Shown in pieces: positions 12,901-25,400 of a stretch of 64,000 nucleotides of DNA; positions within the stretch are counted from its first letter, which is position 1; each line of letters opens with the position of its first letter. Source of the DNA: Drosophila pseudoobscura (lineage: Eukaryota > Arthropoda > Insecta > Diptera > Drosophilidae); NCBI RefSeq assembly GCF_009870125.1, contig NC_046683.1, positions 11,470,001-11,534,000 on the forward strand, written 5' to 3'. A model generated the notes under the pieces. It was not told where the DNA came from. It worked only from the letters and a program-made list of their open reading frames with translations, and made no database searches. A program made the translations under genes and the position numbers.

Positions 12901-15900
12901 TCCTCAGTGTAGACTTGTGGGTTCTTTGAATGAACTCTATTTTTGGGGGTAAGAGGGATAGATGGGTTGATTATGGCAGTTGCTCACCCATGTAATGCTT
13001 CTCCACAGAATTTCCATAATTTAATTCATAATTTTCTCGAATGCTCTGCCTCGAGGGGCACTGTCTGGGCAATAAAAGATACACACATACTTGTATCTTT
13101 TTCGTTGAGCTCATTAAGATAATGATTTTCGGACGGTGGAGTGGGAGGAGGGGGTCCAGGATAAAATGCAGACAGAACTGAGATGAAAAGTGAAAGTGTG
13201 TCAAGGACACCGATAAGGGGACAACAAAAATGTCCTGCATCTGGGCCCTTTCCCCTTGTATCTCTCGATTGATCTACCTGGCAATGGCATGGGTTCTACC
13301 TGCCACCGAGGGAGGTTCTATTCCGCTTCGGATCCTTTCCATAGACCAGAGGCGTGAGTATGCCCTGAATGCCGGATTGTCCTTTTTCCCATTGTGTTAG
13401 CGTGCTCTCTCGCTTATCGTGAGAAATCCTCGCTGACAGGATGCTTTGTTAAGTGCTTCATATGCAATTTTCCAGTTTCCAGTTCTCAGTTCTTCTTCCC
13501 CATAATGGCCCATACACAAACATATCCAACACACCTGCACTTTTCCTACATCTTTCGGCGGCTCTTGGCTTATCATATTCATATCCATAGCCATAGCCAT
13601 ATGCATATGCATTTGCATAAGAACCAGAGACGCATGTAACCGTGAAAACCCATTTTTCTTGTTCATTGACCAACAAACAAAAATAAAAAAGAAACAACGA
13701 AATCGGACAACAGCGGCCAAGAGATGGTAAATGGTGGCCAAGATCCGGACTTAGGCTTGGACTTTTGGTTCTTTCACTTACCCAAGCCCCTACCAGCCCC
13801 TACCAGTCTTCCCTGCAGGTCCGGCTTTCTTTACTCTTCTACAGGGTAGCCTTCCTTTTTGTAGGCCTTAGTTGTGGACCCGCTAATGTCATTTCCATAT
13901 GTCCCTGCCTATCCCAATGCTGATCGAATGGGATTAAACTATGATCAGGGATCCACTGTAAGGGTATGTGACCATCGCCCTTGAATCGAGTCTTAAATGC
14001 CTCCTCCTTGGCTGCCTCCAGCTCTCACATTGGGTTTTTTTTGGTCTCTACCTCTGCGCCTCCCTCTGCTGGCCGCCTGTGTAGTCAGTCACGAGTTATG
14101 GCCAACTTGTTGTTGCTGCTGCTGCTGCTGTTATTGTGGCTATTATTGTGTTGCTGTTGGATGTACGCGTGCTGTCGGCTCAATGACGGACAAGAAAGCA
14201 GGCCGCATCCGAGGGAACTCCAACGAAGATGGTAGTACCCTAGCACAAGGGGGATTTCATTGGATCAACACTTATTTATCTGTTTAGTATTTCAAGATAA
14301 ATGGTGTAAAGCACTTCCATTTTCAGGCATCAAAAACTACACTCAAAGGCCACTGCCTCTGCATCTTCGATGCACCTCTCTGTCGTTGACCAACTTGCTG
14401 CCGAATGGCAAGACTTACCACTCCGTTTAGTTAGGGTATGGGTCCCGGCAACGACAAAACGGTAATCATAGTTTAGTTGGCAAACAAACAGGTGCCCTAA
14501 TGTCAATAAGGTTGCTGCCTCTGCCGCTGCCGCTGCCGCTGCTGCCATTGTGGATGTTGCTGCTGTTCGTCGTTGGCTGATTTTGTTGCAAGTTGCTTGG
14601 ATGGGTTGTCATAACATGTTGACAAATTGCTTACACATTTTGGCCACATTTCGCTGGCTGAGGCTGTAGTTGCTGAGGGAGTTGGCCAACGATGGCTGCC
14701 ACATAGTCACTGAAGCATGCGCCATGATCAAATGTTGACAATGTTGCATCTAGTCTTCTGGTTTTCTGTTTTTTTTTGGTTCCAGAATCAAGGGATTGGG
14801 TTTGGGATTGTATTAGCCCGGGAATTGCTTTGCACAAAGAGGGATTGACATTGTTTCTGTTTCAGCATTTAGCTTCTGTTTGTGATTCGGTTTCTCGTTG
14901 TTTTTTTCCCCCATTTCTTCTTATTTTTTTTTTGTTTTTTTGGCTTGTGATGTCAAGAAATCGTGATTTCTGTGTGATCGTGATTTGTTGATTTGTGTGA
15001 CTGTCATTATTGCGGTGGTTCTTGGTGGCTTTTTCTGGCTCTTGTGCTTCCATCGGATGCGACTGGGTCTTGCCTCTGATTCTGCTTCTATCAAATCATT
15101 TTTGTTAATTGTCCGATCTTCAATCTTTTGTTATACTCGTAAATCCCATTTGCCACACACAAAACCTAGACTCTGGACCAAAATTATCCAACACACACGC
15201 CCTCTCATCCAAAGGGGCTCCTGAAACCCTAGGAAATGAGAGTGGAGAGAGGAGAGAGGAGTTCCCACCAGAAGACAATACAAATCGGATTAAGCAAATA
15301 TTTGCAACAATGTTAACCAGATATGCCAGGGGAACGCCCGGGACACACAAAAATATGAGCAAAAGTATTGAATTTCATATTTGCCAGCAATCGGGAGACT
15401 ATTGGAAACAGCACCTGTAGAGGGTTCCCACGAATGCGAGGGATAAGGGTGCTGCCGTGGCAATCGAAATGCGAATCAAATTGTGTTGATCGATAGGTGA
15501 GAAGGAGAACTGGAACTTGAGCAGCCGCCTTTTTGCATCCCCCACGAATGCACTCGGAAACGGGAAGTCTGCAGGTAGACACCATGATGGACCATCTATT
15601 CCATCCGTCTCCTCCTGTCGACCTCTACCTGTCACAGAGATGGGCCTAGATCCGACAGAAGGTTGTTGAGGGTGCGTCAAAGGGTTGCTGGATCTATGGG
15701 AATCCATCGGCATGGGAAATATCGGAGGATGGAGCAGGGTCTGTTTATGGAGTAACGGGAGATGGTTCAAGAACGGGGGAGCAGGAGCCGGAGCCGAGGC
15801 AGGGGCGGAATCCTCATTTAATGCGGCTCCTTTTGGGCTAGAAAAGTGCTCAGATTTGTGTTCTATTCACGGCTTAACTTCCGCCAAAAACAGAGCACTC

Positions 15901-16380
15901 TGTATGAAGTGGAGAGGGATCTATGCGAAGCGGAAGTCCTAGAAGGAAATCACACAGAAGGGGCGTGCCATCAAAGGAGATCGCTTCAAGAGAATCACAG
16001 GCAAATGAGCAGAAAATAATGATCAGTTAAAGGCCATTCTCATGCAAAATCACACTCAGATTATTGCCAAATTAAAGTTAAGGGCGAATGATCAGAATGA
16101 TCAGAAGACATAGCCATTCAAATGGAAACCGAATCACCCAAAGGGCCTAGCAGTCCATAAAACCCGATATTGCCCAAGGGAGACACAATAAAAGTAGGAC
16201 AAATCTATGGCATTTGAGACCCCATTGAAGGGCGACCTTGTCTGATTGCAACTGGGAGATGGCACCACATCAAAACCTACATTTCTCCACTCTTCTCTCA
16301 ATTAAAAGTCAATAAAAATCAATTCCAACAATGGCCAAGACTGTGGCTAACCGTGTGTTGTGTTGGAATTGCATTCATTA
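9901..16380. other. Non-coding DNA rich in CAG/CTG tracts
   Basis: No supported gene. CTG/CAG-type tracts (GTTGCTGTT and related) occur at 10125-10155, 11430-11485, 11590-11710, 14110-14160 and 14515-14570, and explain the poly-Leu, poly-Cys and poly-Ala open frames on both strands. An ATTTGCAT octamer is at 13611-13618. The 214-codon plus-strand frame at 10840-11484 is Cys- and Ser-rich, crosses two simple repeats and resembles no family I know. Confidence 0.55.
11590..11650. repeat. CAG/CTG imperfect inverted repeat
   Basis: A CAG/CAA tract at 11590-11615 is followed after about 14 bases by a TTG/CTG tract at 11630-11650 that is nearly its reverse complement. The RNA of either strand could fold into a stem of about 20 bp with a short loop. 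Confidence 0.6.
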
Positions 16381-16935
16381 AAATCCAATAAAACGAAATG
16401 AAAATAAACTCATTGGCTTTCTATAGAAAATCCTAATTGGGCAGCGAAGACCAAAAGGCAAGACAATTAAATATCGGAAAGAAAACAAAGGCCGCAAAAA
16501 GAAAAGAATCGAGAAACGAGTTTCGATCACAGACAGCGAATAGAAAACAAAATAAAATACATCACACAAAAACCATAATACAAATAAATTAATATACATA
16601 CATACAGACATACACAGCCAAACATATATTAGTGTGCTCTTTGACTGACGAATGCAACCCGACGTACAGCACATACAGTGTGTCACAAAAATGTACGGCC
16701 AGATGGAAACAGAAAATAAATGAACCCCAAAACGTAGAAAAACTGCAGCGTCTACTTGTGATGGCACCTACGATTGGCTTTAATCGATCGATTTTACAAC
16801 ACAATAACGATATATAGTCGGGTATTTGTATGCTTGGGTATTTTTTCAGCGCTAACATTCCTCCGATACTTAGCTTCTTAGAATGTCTACCTTCATCCGA
16901 CAAATAGCAAAATTATGTAGTTGATTTCGTTTCGA

Positions 16936-16943
16936 TATCGATA
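16936..16943. promoter_or_regulatory. DRE-like site TATCGATA
   Basis: Perfect DREF core palindrome inside a cluster of further ATCGAT cores (16785-16990). DREs normally mark housekeeping promoters, but I find no gene body on either side, so the site may serve an unannotated transcript or an insulator protein. Confidence 0.4.
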
Positions 16944-18734
16944 ATCGAAAGTTTATTGTTCAAAATCATCGATTATTCAGCTATCTATTCACTAAATGGA
17001 TTCACTCGATTCCCCCTTTCGATACCCTAAACTTTTCCTTCATATGTATATATTTTTCAGGCCTTAAACTACCGAAACGCACTGTGGCCAAATCTTTTTG
17101 AGAACTAGAAAGCCATAAAATAGATAAATCGAAGTTATCAATTTACATTTTTGTTCATTTCATTTCATTTCATTTGAGTTCATTTCAGTTTAGGTTTCTT
17201 TCATTGGCGAACAACGAAAAACTTTTAGTTCTCCAGGTGAATTTATTCAGATGGAAATTGGGGAAAACTTGGGAGGGAAACGGTGGGTGGGGGGGGAGGG
17301 GATGAGCAAGCCATAAAACATAGACAATGGCTTCTTGCGACGAGACTGCAAGCCGAATGGAAAGAATTTAATTCAATTAAATGAACAAATAAACTCAGAT
17401 CAAATAGGATGGTATGAAATGATTTATATATATATTTTGGTTAATTTTTCCAGACCCGAAGGAGAACTGGCGGCTGGAAAATGAATGGCCCAGTGGCGTT
17501 CGTTGGCAATGAATGGGGATTCGTTTCCAACAAATGTCCAAACTGAGAAATGGTAGAACCTCAATTAGCCTGAGAACGAGGGGACGCTGTAGCGGTAAAT
17601 GGCTGCGAGTTGTTGGCCTGCATTTTGGGATATGGCCACAGATATATGATAAATCAATTGCGATCATTGGCCAACCCTCAGGCCTCCATTTGCATGGGGG
17701 GCCAAACCCCTCGACGAATTTTAAATGCTCTCTTAAGTAATGCAAACACCACAGGACCACAAGCCCCCAAAGAGATGGGGCTTCGTGATGTTCCAGACTG
17801 TTCCCCACATATCCCTAGACCTTGTATGGATTATAATGGATTACAATCTTGTGTTCTATATGTTTCTCCTTTCGAAGGGAGCCTGGTATAGTAGAGAGCT
17901 GAGATATCCTCGTATGTATCCTCGTCTATATCTTTACTAGCAGCTTTACAACCACTCGGACCTTTTGTGCCATGAGGGTATGACAAACGAAACAACTTTT
18001 ACATGAATCGAGAGACGATCTTTCTCTATCACAATGATGGGGATGCTGTTGGGGAGGAGGCGGGGGGGAATGGAGGAAAAAGATGCACATATTTAAGCGC
18101 AAATACGACAGTTATTACAGTCGATGCAGAGAATGCAATCAATTAATTGACAAACAGCGATGATCGAGCCCAAGCCATGGTGAAACTGGTGATCGTCGGA
18201 GATGGCTGAAGATGGCTGGAGATGGCTGGAGATGTGGATGTGGATTGGCCAGGCCAGGCTAGGCCAGGCCACGACGATCAACTTTTTATTGGCCGTTCGG
18301 CAGATCGCTTTGGCTCTGTCTGTGGCTGGCTGGCTTTGTCTCACTTCGAGCACGTCGTAATTGAAAAATAAAAGAAAATGCGCGAAAATCCCAAACGCAT
18401 TTGTTGTACCCCCCCTCCAGGCTGTAGCCGGCTACCCCCCTTTCGCCCAGGCAGCGAAGCGTGCGAACAATTTGCTGGCCATTCGATGCGGCTTTTCCTC
18501 CAGAAATAAAAACACAGAGCGGTGTAGCGGTGAACGGGGGGAGTTGCGGAGGGGAGGGGAGGGTACTGCATTTGCATTCGTAATTTGTATGCGTGCGGCG
18601 ACTGGGATCCCGAAATGAAATACGTTCTGAGCATTTGGCGCCTGGCACCGTAGACACGGACACGGACACACGACGGCCACACCGCCACCTGAGTTTCGGA
18701 CACTCTAATATGCACCGCCACAGAGCCCCATACA

Positions 18735-18751
18735 CCCCCCCCCCCCCCCCC
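18735..18751. repeat. C17 homopolymer run
   Basis: Seventeen consecutive C residues, preceded by CACACC-type bases and followed by GGACCCCC. Length is likely variable and sequencing-error-prone. Confidence 0.9.
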
Positions 18752-20272
18752 GGACCCCCTTTGCGACTGCCTGTCTGATTAAATTTCCTTATTAAATAAC
18801 GGTCACAATCGATGTTCGCCAAAATGGGAACCCATGACTCTCACGGCACCTAGCAGATTCATACATATGTCATTGATACTTCAGGATGGCGATCATCCGC
18901 AGATAGAGTCTGCTTACCTGGCAGTAAATATTCGGCTGAAAGTGATCGATGGCCCATGGAGTTGCCATCACTCATATTCAATATCATGGCTAATGGGAGA
19001 TACCAATCTCAAGATCTACGAAAATACTTTCTTAAACTATTGCCTTCTATGAAAACTGGTCGTCTATATACCATCCTTACCTTGAATCTTTGAGTTCTTA
19101 GTTTATGGATTACAGATAGAGATCCTGTCTACACAAAATCCCAGTACGAATACGAGTCACAATAATACTTGAGTTTTCATTCAAACCACAATCAAAGTGG
19201 CATATAAATACACAGTTATTCGTCCAAATTCAATATGCACGGCTTAGTTCTTTTTGGCGTAGTTTGGCTGATATATTATGGCATATATAAATACATTATG
19301 ACACAGAATATCATGGTACCCAGAAGCAACGCTGCGGCCCAAGGTTTACAAAGGTTTGACGTACTTCCTTGGCCCTGTTCTACGTATATTTAACAGCATC
19401 CCTAATTGTTACCCAGAAACGTTTTTGATGTCTAAACCGATTGTTGGCAAGGCCTTTGGAATTGTAAAGACTTCTTATAGACTGAAAATGTAGGCGATTT
19501 TGTAAATGCATCAGATTATTGAAGTACTACTTGGACTTTTGCCTACTGTTGTGGTTTTGATTGTACTCTTAGGAGTCTCTACAGATTCCTGATTTTCATA
19601 GAGTAAGTGCAAGGCCTATAAGTATCTAAGCGTAATGTGATTCCCTACTCTTCAAATGGTATTGCTTTGATCTCATCCTGAGCTTCGGAGAAGACAACTC
19701 AATCAGTAGAAGGCGCCTCTACAATTTGCATGGGAATTGTCCAGCCAAAAGGGGGGGTTTGGGGTTTGGGGAGAGTGGGGCAACCAATCAAGACAGTCGT
19801 CAGGCACATCAAAAGCTCGCATCGATCACGAAACCACTTCTTTCTTGCTTTTTTGGTGTGTCTGTGTGTTTGTTGGTCCAGTGCCAATGGCTTGGAGGAG
19901 TCGTCACCAAGAGGCCTATCCCATCCCATCCCATCCCATCCCCCTGTCACTAGCAGTCGACCACCCGCCCAAGTCCCGTGTGTGTGTGTGTGTCTGTCGG
20001 TGTATGGGCTTGTGCGTCTGTGTGTGGGTAACAGTAATTTGGTGTTTTACTTGTTCTTGCGCGCCAGCAATCACACCTATGGGAATGTTTCTTACACATG
20101 TCCCATGGCATGGCCGCAACGACAGCGACAACGACAACGTCTGCGACCATGATCATGATCATGATGATCGCCCCGATGGAGTACGAATCAGAGACGGAGA
20201 AGAAGAAGACTTTAGCTGAATTCCAGCATGCACTTTGGACAACATATTAGAGGCCTCCACTCACCTCCACGA

Positions 20273-20313
20273 GCATCGGGCATCAGGCATCAGGCATCGG
20301 GCATCGGGCATCG
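20273..20313. repeat. GCATCGG/GCATCAG heptamer tandem repeat
   Basis: Six near-identical seven-base units in a row; the repeat extends no further. Confidence 0.85.
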
Positions 20314-22400
20314 CCTTGTGGCAGTTGCATCATTAAAAATTTATCAGTTGATTGGAAAATTATAATTCTTTGCCTTTACGCTTTAGCAGCGCTATGATTT
20401 TTACAAGTCCAACCGACTGGCTCTCTGTCCACCAGCCACTAGCCACCATCTACGAGTACCATCCGCAATCCACATCCTCCTCGGCCTCGGTCCAGGCAAT
20501 TCTCCGCGCTGTTATATAATAACCCTCTCCCTCTCCCAACCCTCGACGAGCGAGAGAGAGAGAGATCTCTGGTGTTGTTTCTATTCCTATTTCTTATGGT
20601 CACATTTAATAACCGACTGCCCCGACCGACCGACTGTCTGAATGGGTGACTGACTGACTCATGATGCTCTGATGCTCTGATGGATGCACTGACTGACTGA
20701 CTGATCCTGCCCCTCAGCCCATCTAGTGTCCACAGCAGTTGAACGTCGCTTTCCTTCTGATCGTCATCTGTGAGCACTCTAATGGGTGTGGGCAGAGTCG
20801 ATTGGCTCCAATGATGCCAAAAGATTCCTCCAAATTCTGTACAAAAGTAAAAGATTCTTAAAGAGATCATCTTTGAATATCATCTCCAAGTCCCAGTGGA
20901 AGATCAACAGAGAGTAGCCCTATTTAAGCCCCAATTCTGGTTCCATCCTGGCTCATCCCTTTGCTGGCAAAAGCAGGGGTAACCACTGGGTCTATCAGTC
21001 GTCCGTGATGGGTGTTTTTTATTCGCTCGCTTTTCCACTTAGTTCCAGATGCGGAAATAAATGCACTTGAATTCTTCAACTTGTTACATAAATCGTAATT
21101 TTCTATAGACTTGTTCTATATCTAATGTGTATTGCATTATTCGCTACTCGTTTTATTTTCTTCCTTTTTTTTTTTGTTTTTTTTTTTATTATTACTTTAT
21201 GATCTTCTATCGGCCTCTGGTCGTGAGTCTTCTGTTTGCTGCTGCCGCTTTGGCTACTGCTGGGGCTAAGATTTGACCGGGCCAAGAGAATTGCCTAGAG
21301 TCGGGGGCAAGTCGGAATATATGAATGTCTGAATGTCTGCCTGTGTGCTCTCTCGCGCTTTTGAACTTCCTGCATGACCAGGGCACAGCGCACGGCGCGA
21401 GAGCCAGGGACGGTGGCTGGGAACCGGACGGAGGGGAGAGATCAGCAGCTCATGTGAACTTTTATGGCCATCATCGGTCATCGCTCGTCTTGGATGTGAT
21501 TAGGCATCTTAGCGGTACAGTTCTCTGTTCTCTGTTCTCGGTTCTTTTTATTTCCCCTGTTTTCGTAATTCTCTTTTTGCACTGATGAAATGCAAACAAC
21601 AACAAAAAGATTAATTACCAAATGTGGTCCGATGAAAACTCTTGCCTCATTGGGTCTCCTTTGCTTAAGAAACACCTGACACACCATCTTGCGATTGGGA
21701 ATTATCGGATTTTCCAAATACTGTTCTTTTAAGATCTATTTTATCTTAAGATGTACCTCTTGATGTAATGAAAATACCACAAAATACCTAAGTAGCTTAC
21801 TCTCTTATTATGCTAAATGAAAATGATTCTGTTTTTATTAGCTTGGTCCAATGGATGGATGGATTCCAATGGATTCAATGGGTAAATGGACAATGGAACT
21901 CACTCGGAAGCCTGCACATGTTCGAGTCTCCGAATGATATCTATGTAACAGATAAATGATCCTAATTTCCCGAATTACATACAGAAAATTGTATACCAGA
22001 AGAAATACAAAAATACCACAGAACCACAAGCCCCCGAGGAGATGGGGCAAGCATCGGAGTCATCCTCCAAAGAAAGTCTCAAGAAAGTGTTTGCTTGGAG
22101 TGATGTCACCACTTGGACGCATGTTCCAGATTGTTCCAGACTGCTTACACCCTCAATATTCATGGCAATTATATATTCATAGATGCATAGATCCATTTCT
22201 TAAGTGGCAGAGTTCTCGTTGATACCCAAAATGTCCCATGTTCATTCGATTCCAGCCTTATCCAATGGAAGCCACTTGCTTAACTCAATCTGGGCTCATT
22301 CTGGGTTTGGTCATCGCACAGCATACTATCCCATACCATCCCATTCCATAACCCATCCTATCGCCACTCATCTTTGGCAGGGGATTTCATAGAGGCTTGC

Positions 22401-25400
22401 GAAATTCCACATGTGACAATTCAGCATTCAATAGATGGATGGCTGGGATGACTGGGATGGTTGGGATGGCATGGAGCTGGAGCTGGAGCTGGCTAAAAGC
22501 CTGTCAATCGGCGAGAGGAAGCGCTGGGGACAAATGCCCTAAGTAGAGACCCAAATCTCTGGAAAGCAATTAGCAAGGCAAAACCCAAAAGAAAGATCAC
22601 CGCAAGACCGCTGTTCGGGGCACCAATTGCAATTGCCCAGACGACGGACAGCATAGCGACACAGAACCCAGAGGAAGACGGACAGAAGCGGGATTTATCA
22701 GAGACAGAGACTGAGTCTGAGTCTGAGTCCGAGATGGAGCTGGGGTTTGAGTTGGAGATGAAGATGCAGAGACGCAGACGGAGAAAAGCAATTCTGCGGC
22801 TGACGGTTTTCGCAGAAAATTACAACTTGCGGGTAAACAAAGTCAACTGCCGGCAATGGCCCAGACATGGGGCAAGGGGCCGGGACCGGGGCCGGGGCCG
22901 AAGCTAGGTCTGAGTGGAATCCAACAGAAAACTGTGGGGCTGTGGCGGTGGCTGTTCGGGCTGGAGGTTGAGAGCTCTAGAAGAATTGGCGTTGAAGCCA
23001 CACGCCAAAGTAAGCCCACAAGCCGTCTTTTGCTGCTGTTGCTGCTGATGCTTCAACTCCCACTCCGCCTCCCATGGCTGGTGCCGCCGGGCTCCATGTG
23101 GAGTGGATGTGGGTGCGCAATTATGCCGCCAGAGCAACCAAGTAACCATAAATTTTCTTATCAGCGCCCAGCAAAAGTCCAGGAGCGGATCTCATCAGCA
23201 GTGGCCGCTCTCAAGGGCCCCAAAGTAGAATCTCATCAGTCGGCTGCTAAGCCACATTGGAAGAGAGAGAAAGGGAGCGCGAGGCCAGACACGACAGCCA
23301 CGCTGTAATACTTAATTTCTAAATATATATATGATTTCTAAGTATATAGGAAATCCTTGATTTCTTCAGTATCGTCAATGAAATATCACTACTCTTAAAG
23401 AATGTAAAACTAATGTAAAGCTAGATTAAGTTGCCACAAAAGGTAGCAGTAAGCTTCTCTACAATAAAATGCAAATTTTCCAAATGAAACCTATAAAAAT
23501 TTCTTCAGACTTTTAATGTCTTTTAGTTCATCTTTAAAATCGATGTTTACCTATATTCGTTGGAGATAAAACATCATAAAAACTGCTCTTCAACCCATAG
23601 ATATGCTATAAGGATCCATTACCGATATTGGACCTCGTTTCGGGCTGCGCTCCTGGGCGATAACAACGCCACAAAACGCAGAAGAAAAGAGAATACAGAA
23701 GAATAGTAAAAAGAAAGGGTAACTGGCGACTATCGAAGCTGGACATACCCTAAACTTGGTTTGGAACGATCCATTTGATGTAGTGAATCCATCATCAAGA
23801 ACAAGAAACAAGAAAAACTCATGTCTGGAATTGAAGCCTTCTCTATGCTGTTCAGGATATACTATATACTATTCTCTTTGGTAGGGTATTCACAACGAAA
23901 GGAGGAGAACTACAGCCAGCAGCCAGCAGCAACCAGCACATGGGTAGTAGTACATCATTTTGGACTTTATCAGCAGAACAGGCAGCCGAGCAGCGCGTGG
24001 GCAGCGCATAGTGAAATTCCGACGCCGCCAACGCTTTGGCAGCAGCAGCAGCAGCAACAACAACAACTTGCAACAGCAGCGGCAGCAGCGGCAACAACAA
24101 CAACTGCAATTGCAACTTAATTGAGGCTTGTCTATGCAGCCAGAGCCAAAAGTAACTGCGGTTGCTCTTCTACGAGTATATCTGTGTCTGTGTTTGTGTC
24201 TGTGTGGCGGCAGTGCGTGTATGCCTGTGTGTGTGTGTGTGTGTGTGGCTGCCTCGCTGCCCCAGTGCCTTGATGCTCCACAGACGACCAGACAACTGCA
24301 ACAGCAAAACACAAGAGCCGCATAATAACGTACTGAGGGCGTTGAGGCAACAACATGCAACGAGGCAGGCGGTGCAGACGGGGCAAGCTGCCAGGCGACG
24401 CAGGCAGGCAGTCAGCCAGTCAGCGATCAGCCATCATCATGGCCACCACCAAAACCGACCGAAGAGCAAGACCAAGACCAAGAGCAAGAGCAACCAACCG
24501 CTTTGCCTCCCTCTAGCCATGGACAATTTAAGCTCATTCACTTGCCGCTGATTGCTGCTGGCATTGTTGCAGCACTACTGCTGCTTCTGCTGCTGCTGCT
24601 GGTGGTGGTGGGGGCTGGGGGCTGGGGCTGGGGCTGCCTCCTCTTGGTTCGAGTTCGGGTTCGGAGCCGGGCTTGCTGTTGCTTCTCTAGCAAATTCGCA
24701 AGTTCAAGACCAAGTTGTAGGGTTTTGGAGCTGCCTCTAGTTGCTGCATGCTGCATGGCATGCCACATGCACAGTATGCACTTATCTGTGATGTTGCATC
24801 GAGCAGAAGCAGTGGGTGCACAGTACAAAGGAATGAAGCGTGGCAATTGCCATTGCAATTTGCCTCCATCCCATCCCATCTATTCTATACTATCCTATCC
24901 TATCCATCCCAGCCCATACCTCTTTTGCCTCTTTTGCATTTCGCACTGGGCGTTGTCAAATGGCCATCGGGAATAGCTTTTTAATGGCCACAATGTGGGT
25001 TAAACTTGGCTCAAGAACATCACTAATGGATCGAGAGGAAGCCTGGCAAGCCTGACTGGCTCCCTGACAGCCAATAATCCACTGGATTGAATACAAAGCA
25101 TCAAAACGAATCAGAAACATCAAAAAACATTAGCCATTGAGGGTGGCCTCCACTCCAATCAAAGGAGGCACTGGAACCCCCAACTTTACGGCCTAATCTG
25201 AGTGATGTTCTTGCGGAACAGTCAAAACTGCCAGCTTGCATGTCAACGGCACATCAGAGAGAGTCGTACAAGACCGAATGGTGTTGCACTTTTATGGGAA
25301 CTGAAATATGATTACCTTGCCAAAGAGAAAGATTCATAGATACATAGAGTACAATATGGAATATGGATGGATTCTGCATTCCTGGATTCCGATTCTGTTC

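Larger units (their letters stand above)
16381..22400. other. Non-coding DNA with DRE-bearing block and a dispersed repeat pair
   Basis: No supported gene. The interval 16780-17130 looks promoter-like: several ATCGAT cores, a perfect TATCGATA at 16936-16943 and motif-6-like GGGTATTTTTT near 16835. ATTTGCAT octamers are at 17688-17695, 18570-18577 and 19724-19731. Two similar segments at 17743-17810 and 22010-22145 share about 38 bases plus a TGTTCCAGA motif. Simple repeats include a C17 run at 18735, CCATC repeats at 19920-19942 and CATCGGG repeats at 20273-20313. Open frames here are products of the repeats. Confidence 0.55.

Noticed and set aside
19737..20219. 160-codon plus-strand open frame
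   Set aside because: Driven by CCATC, TGTGTG and CGACAA repeats, with long rival frames on the same strand.
22856..23308. 150-codon plus-strand open frame
   Set aside because: Begins in a GGGCC G-rich repeat and runs through a CTG tract; amino-acid composition follows the repeats.
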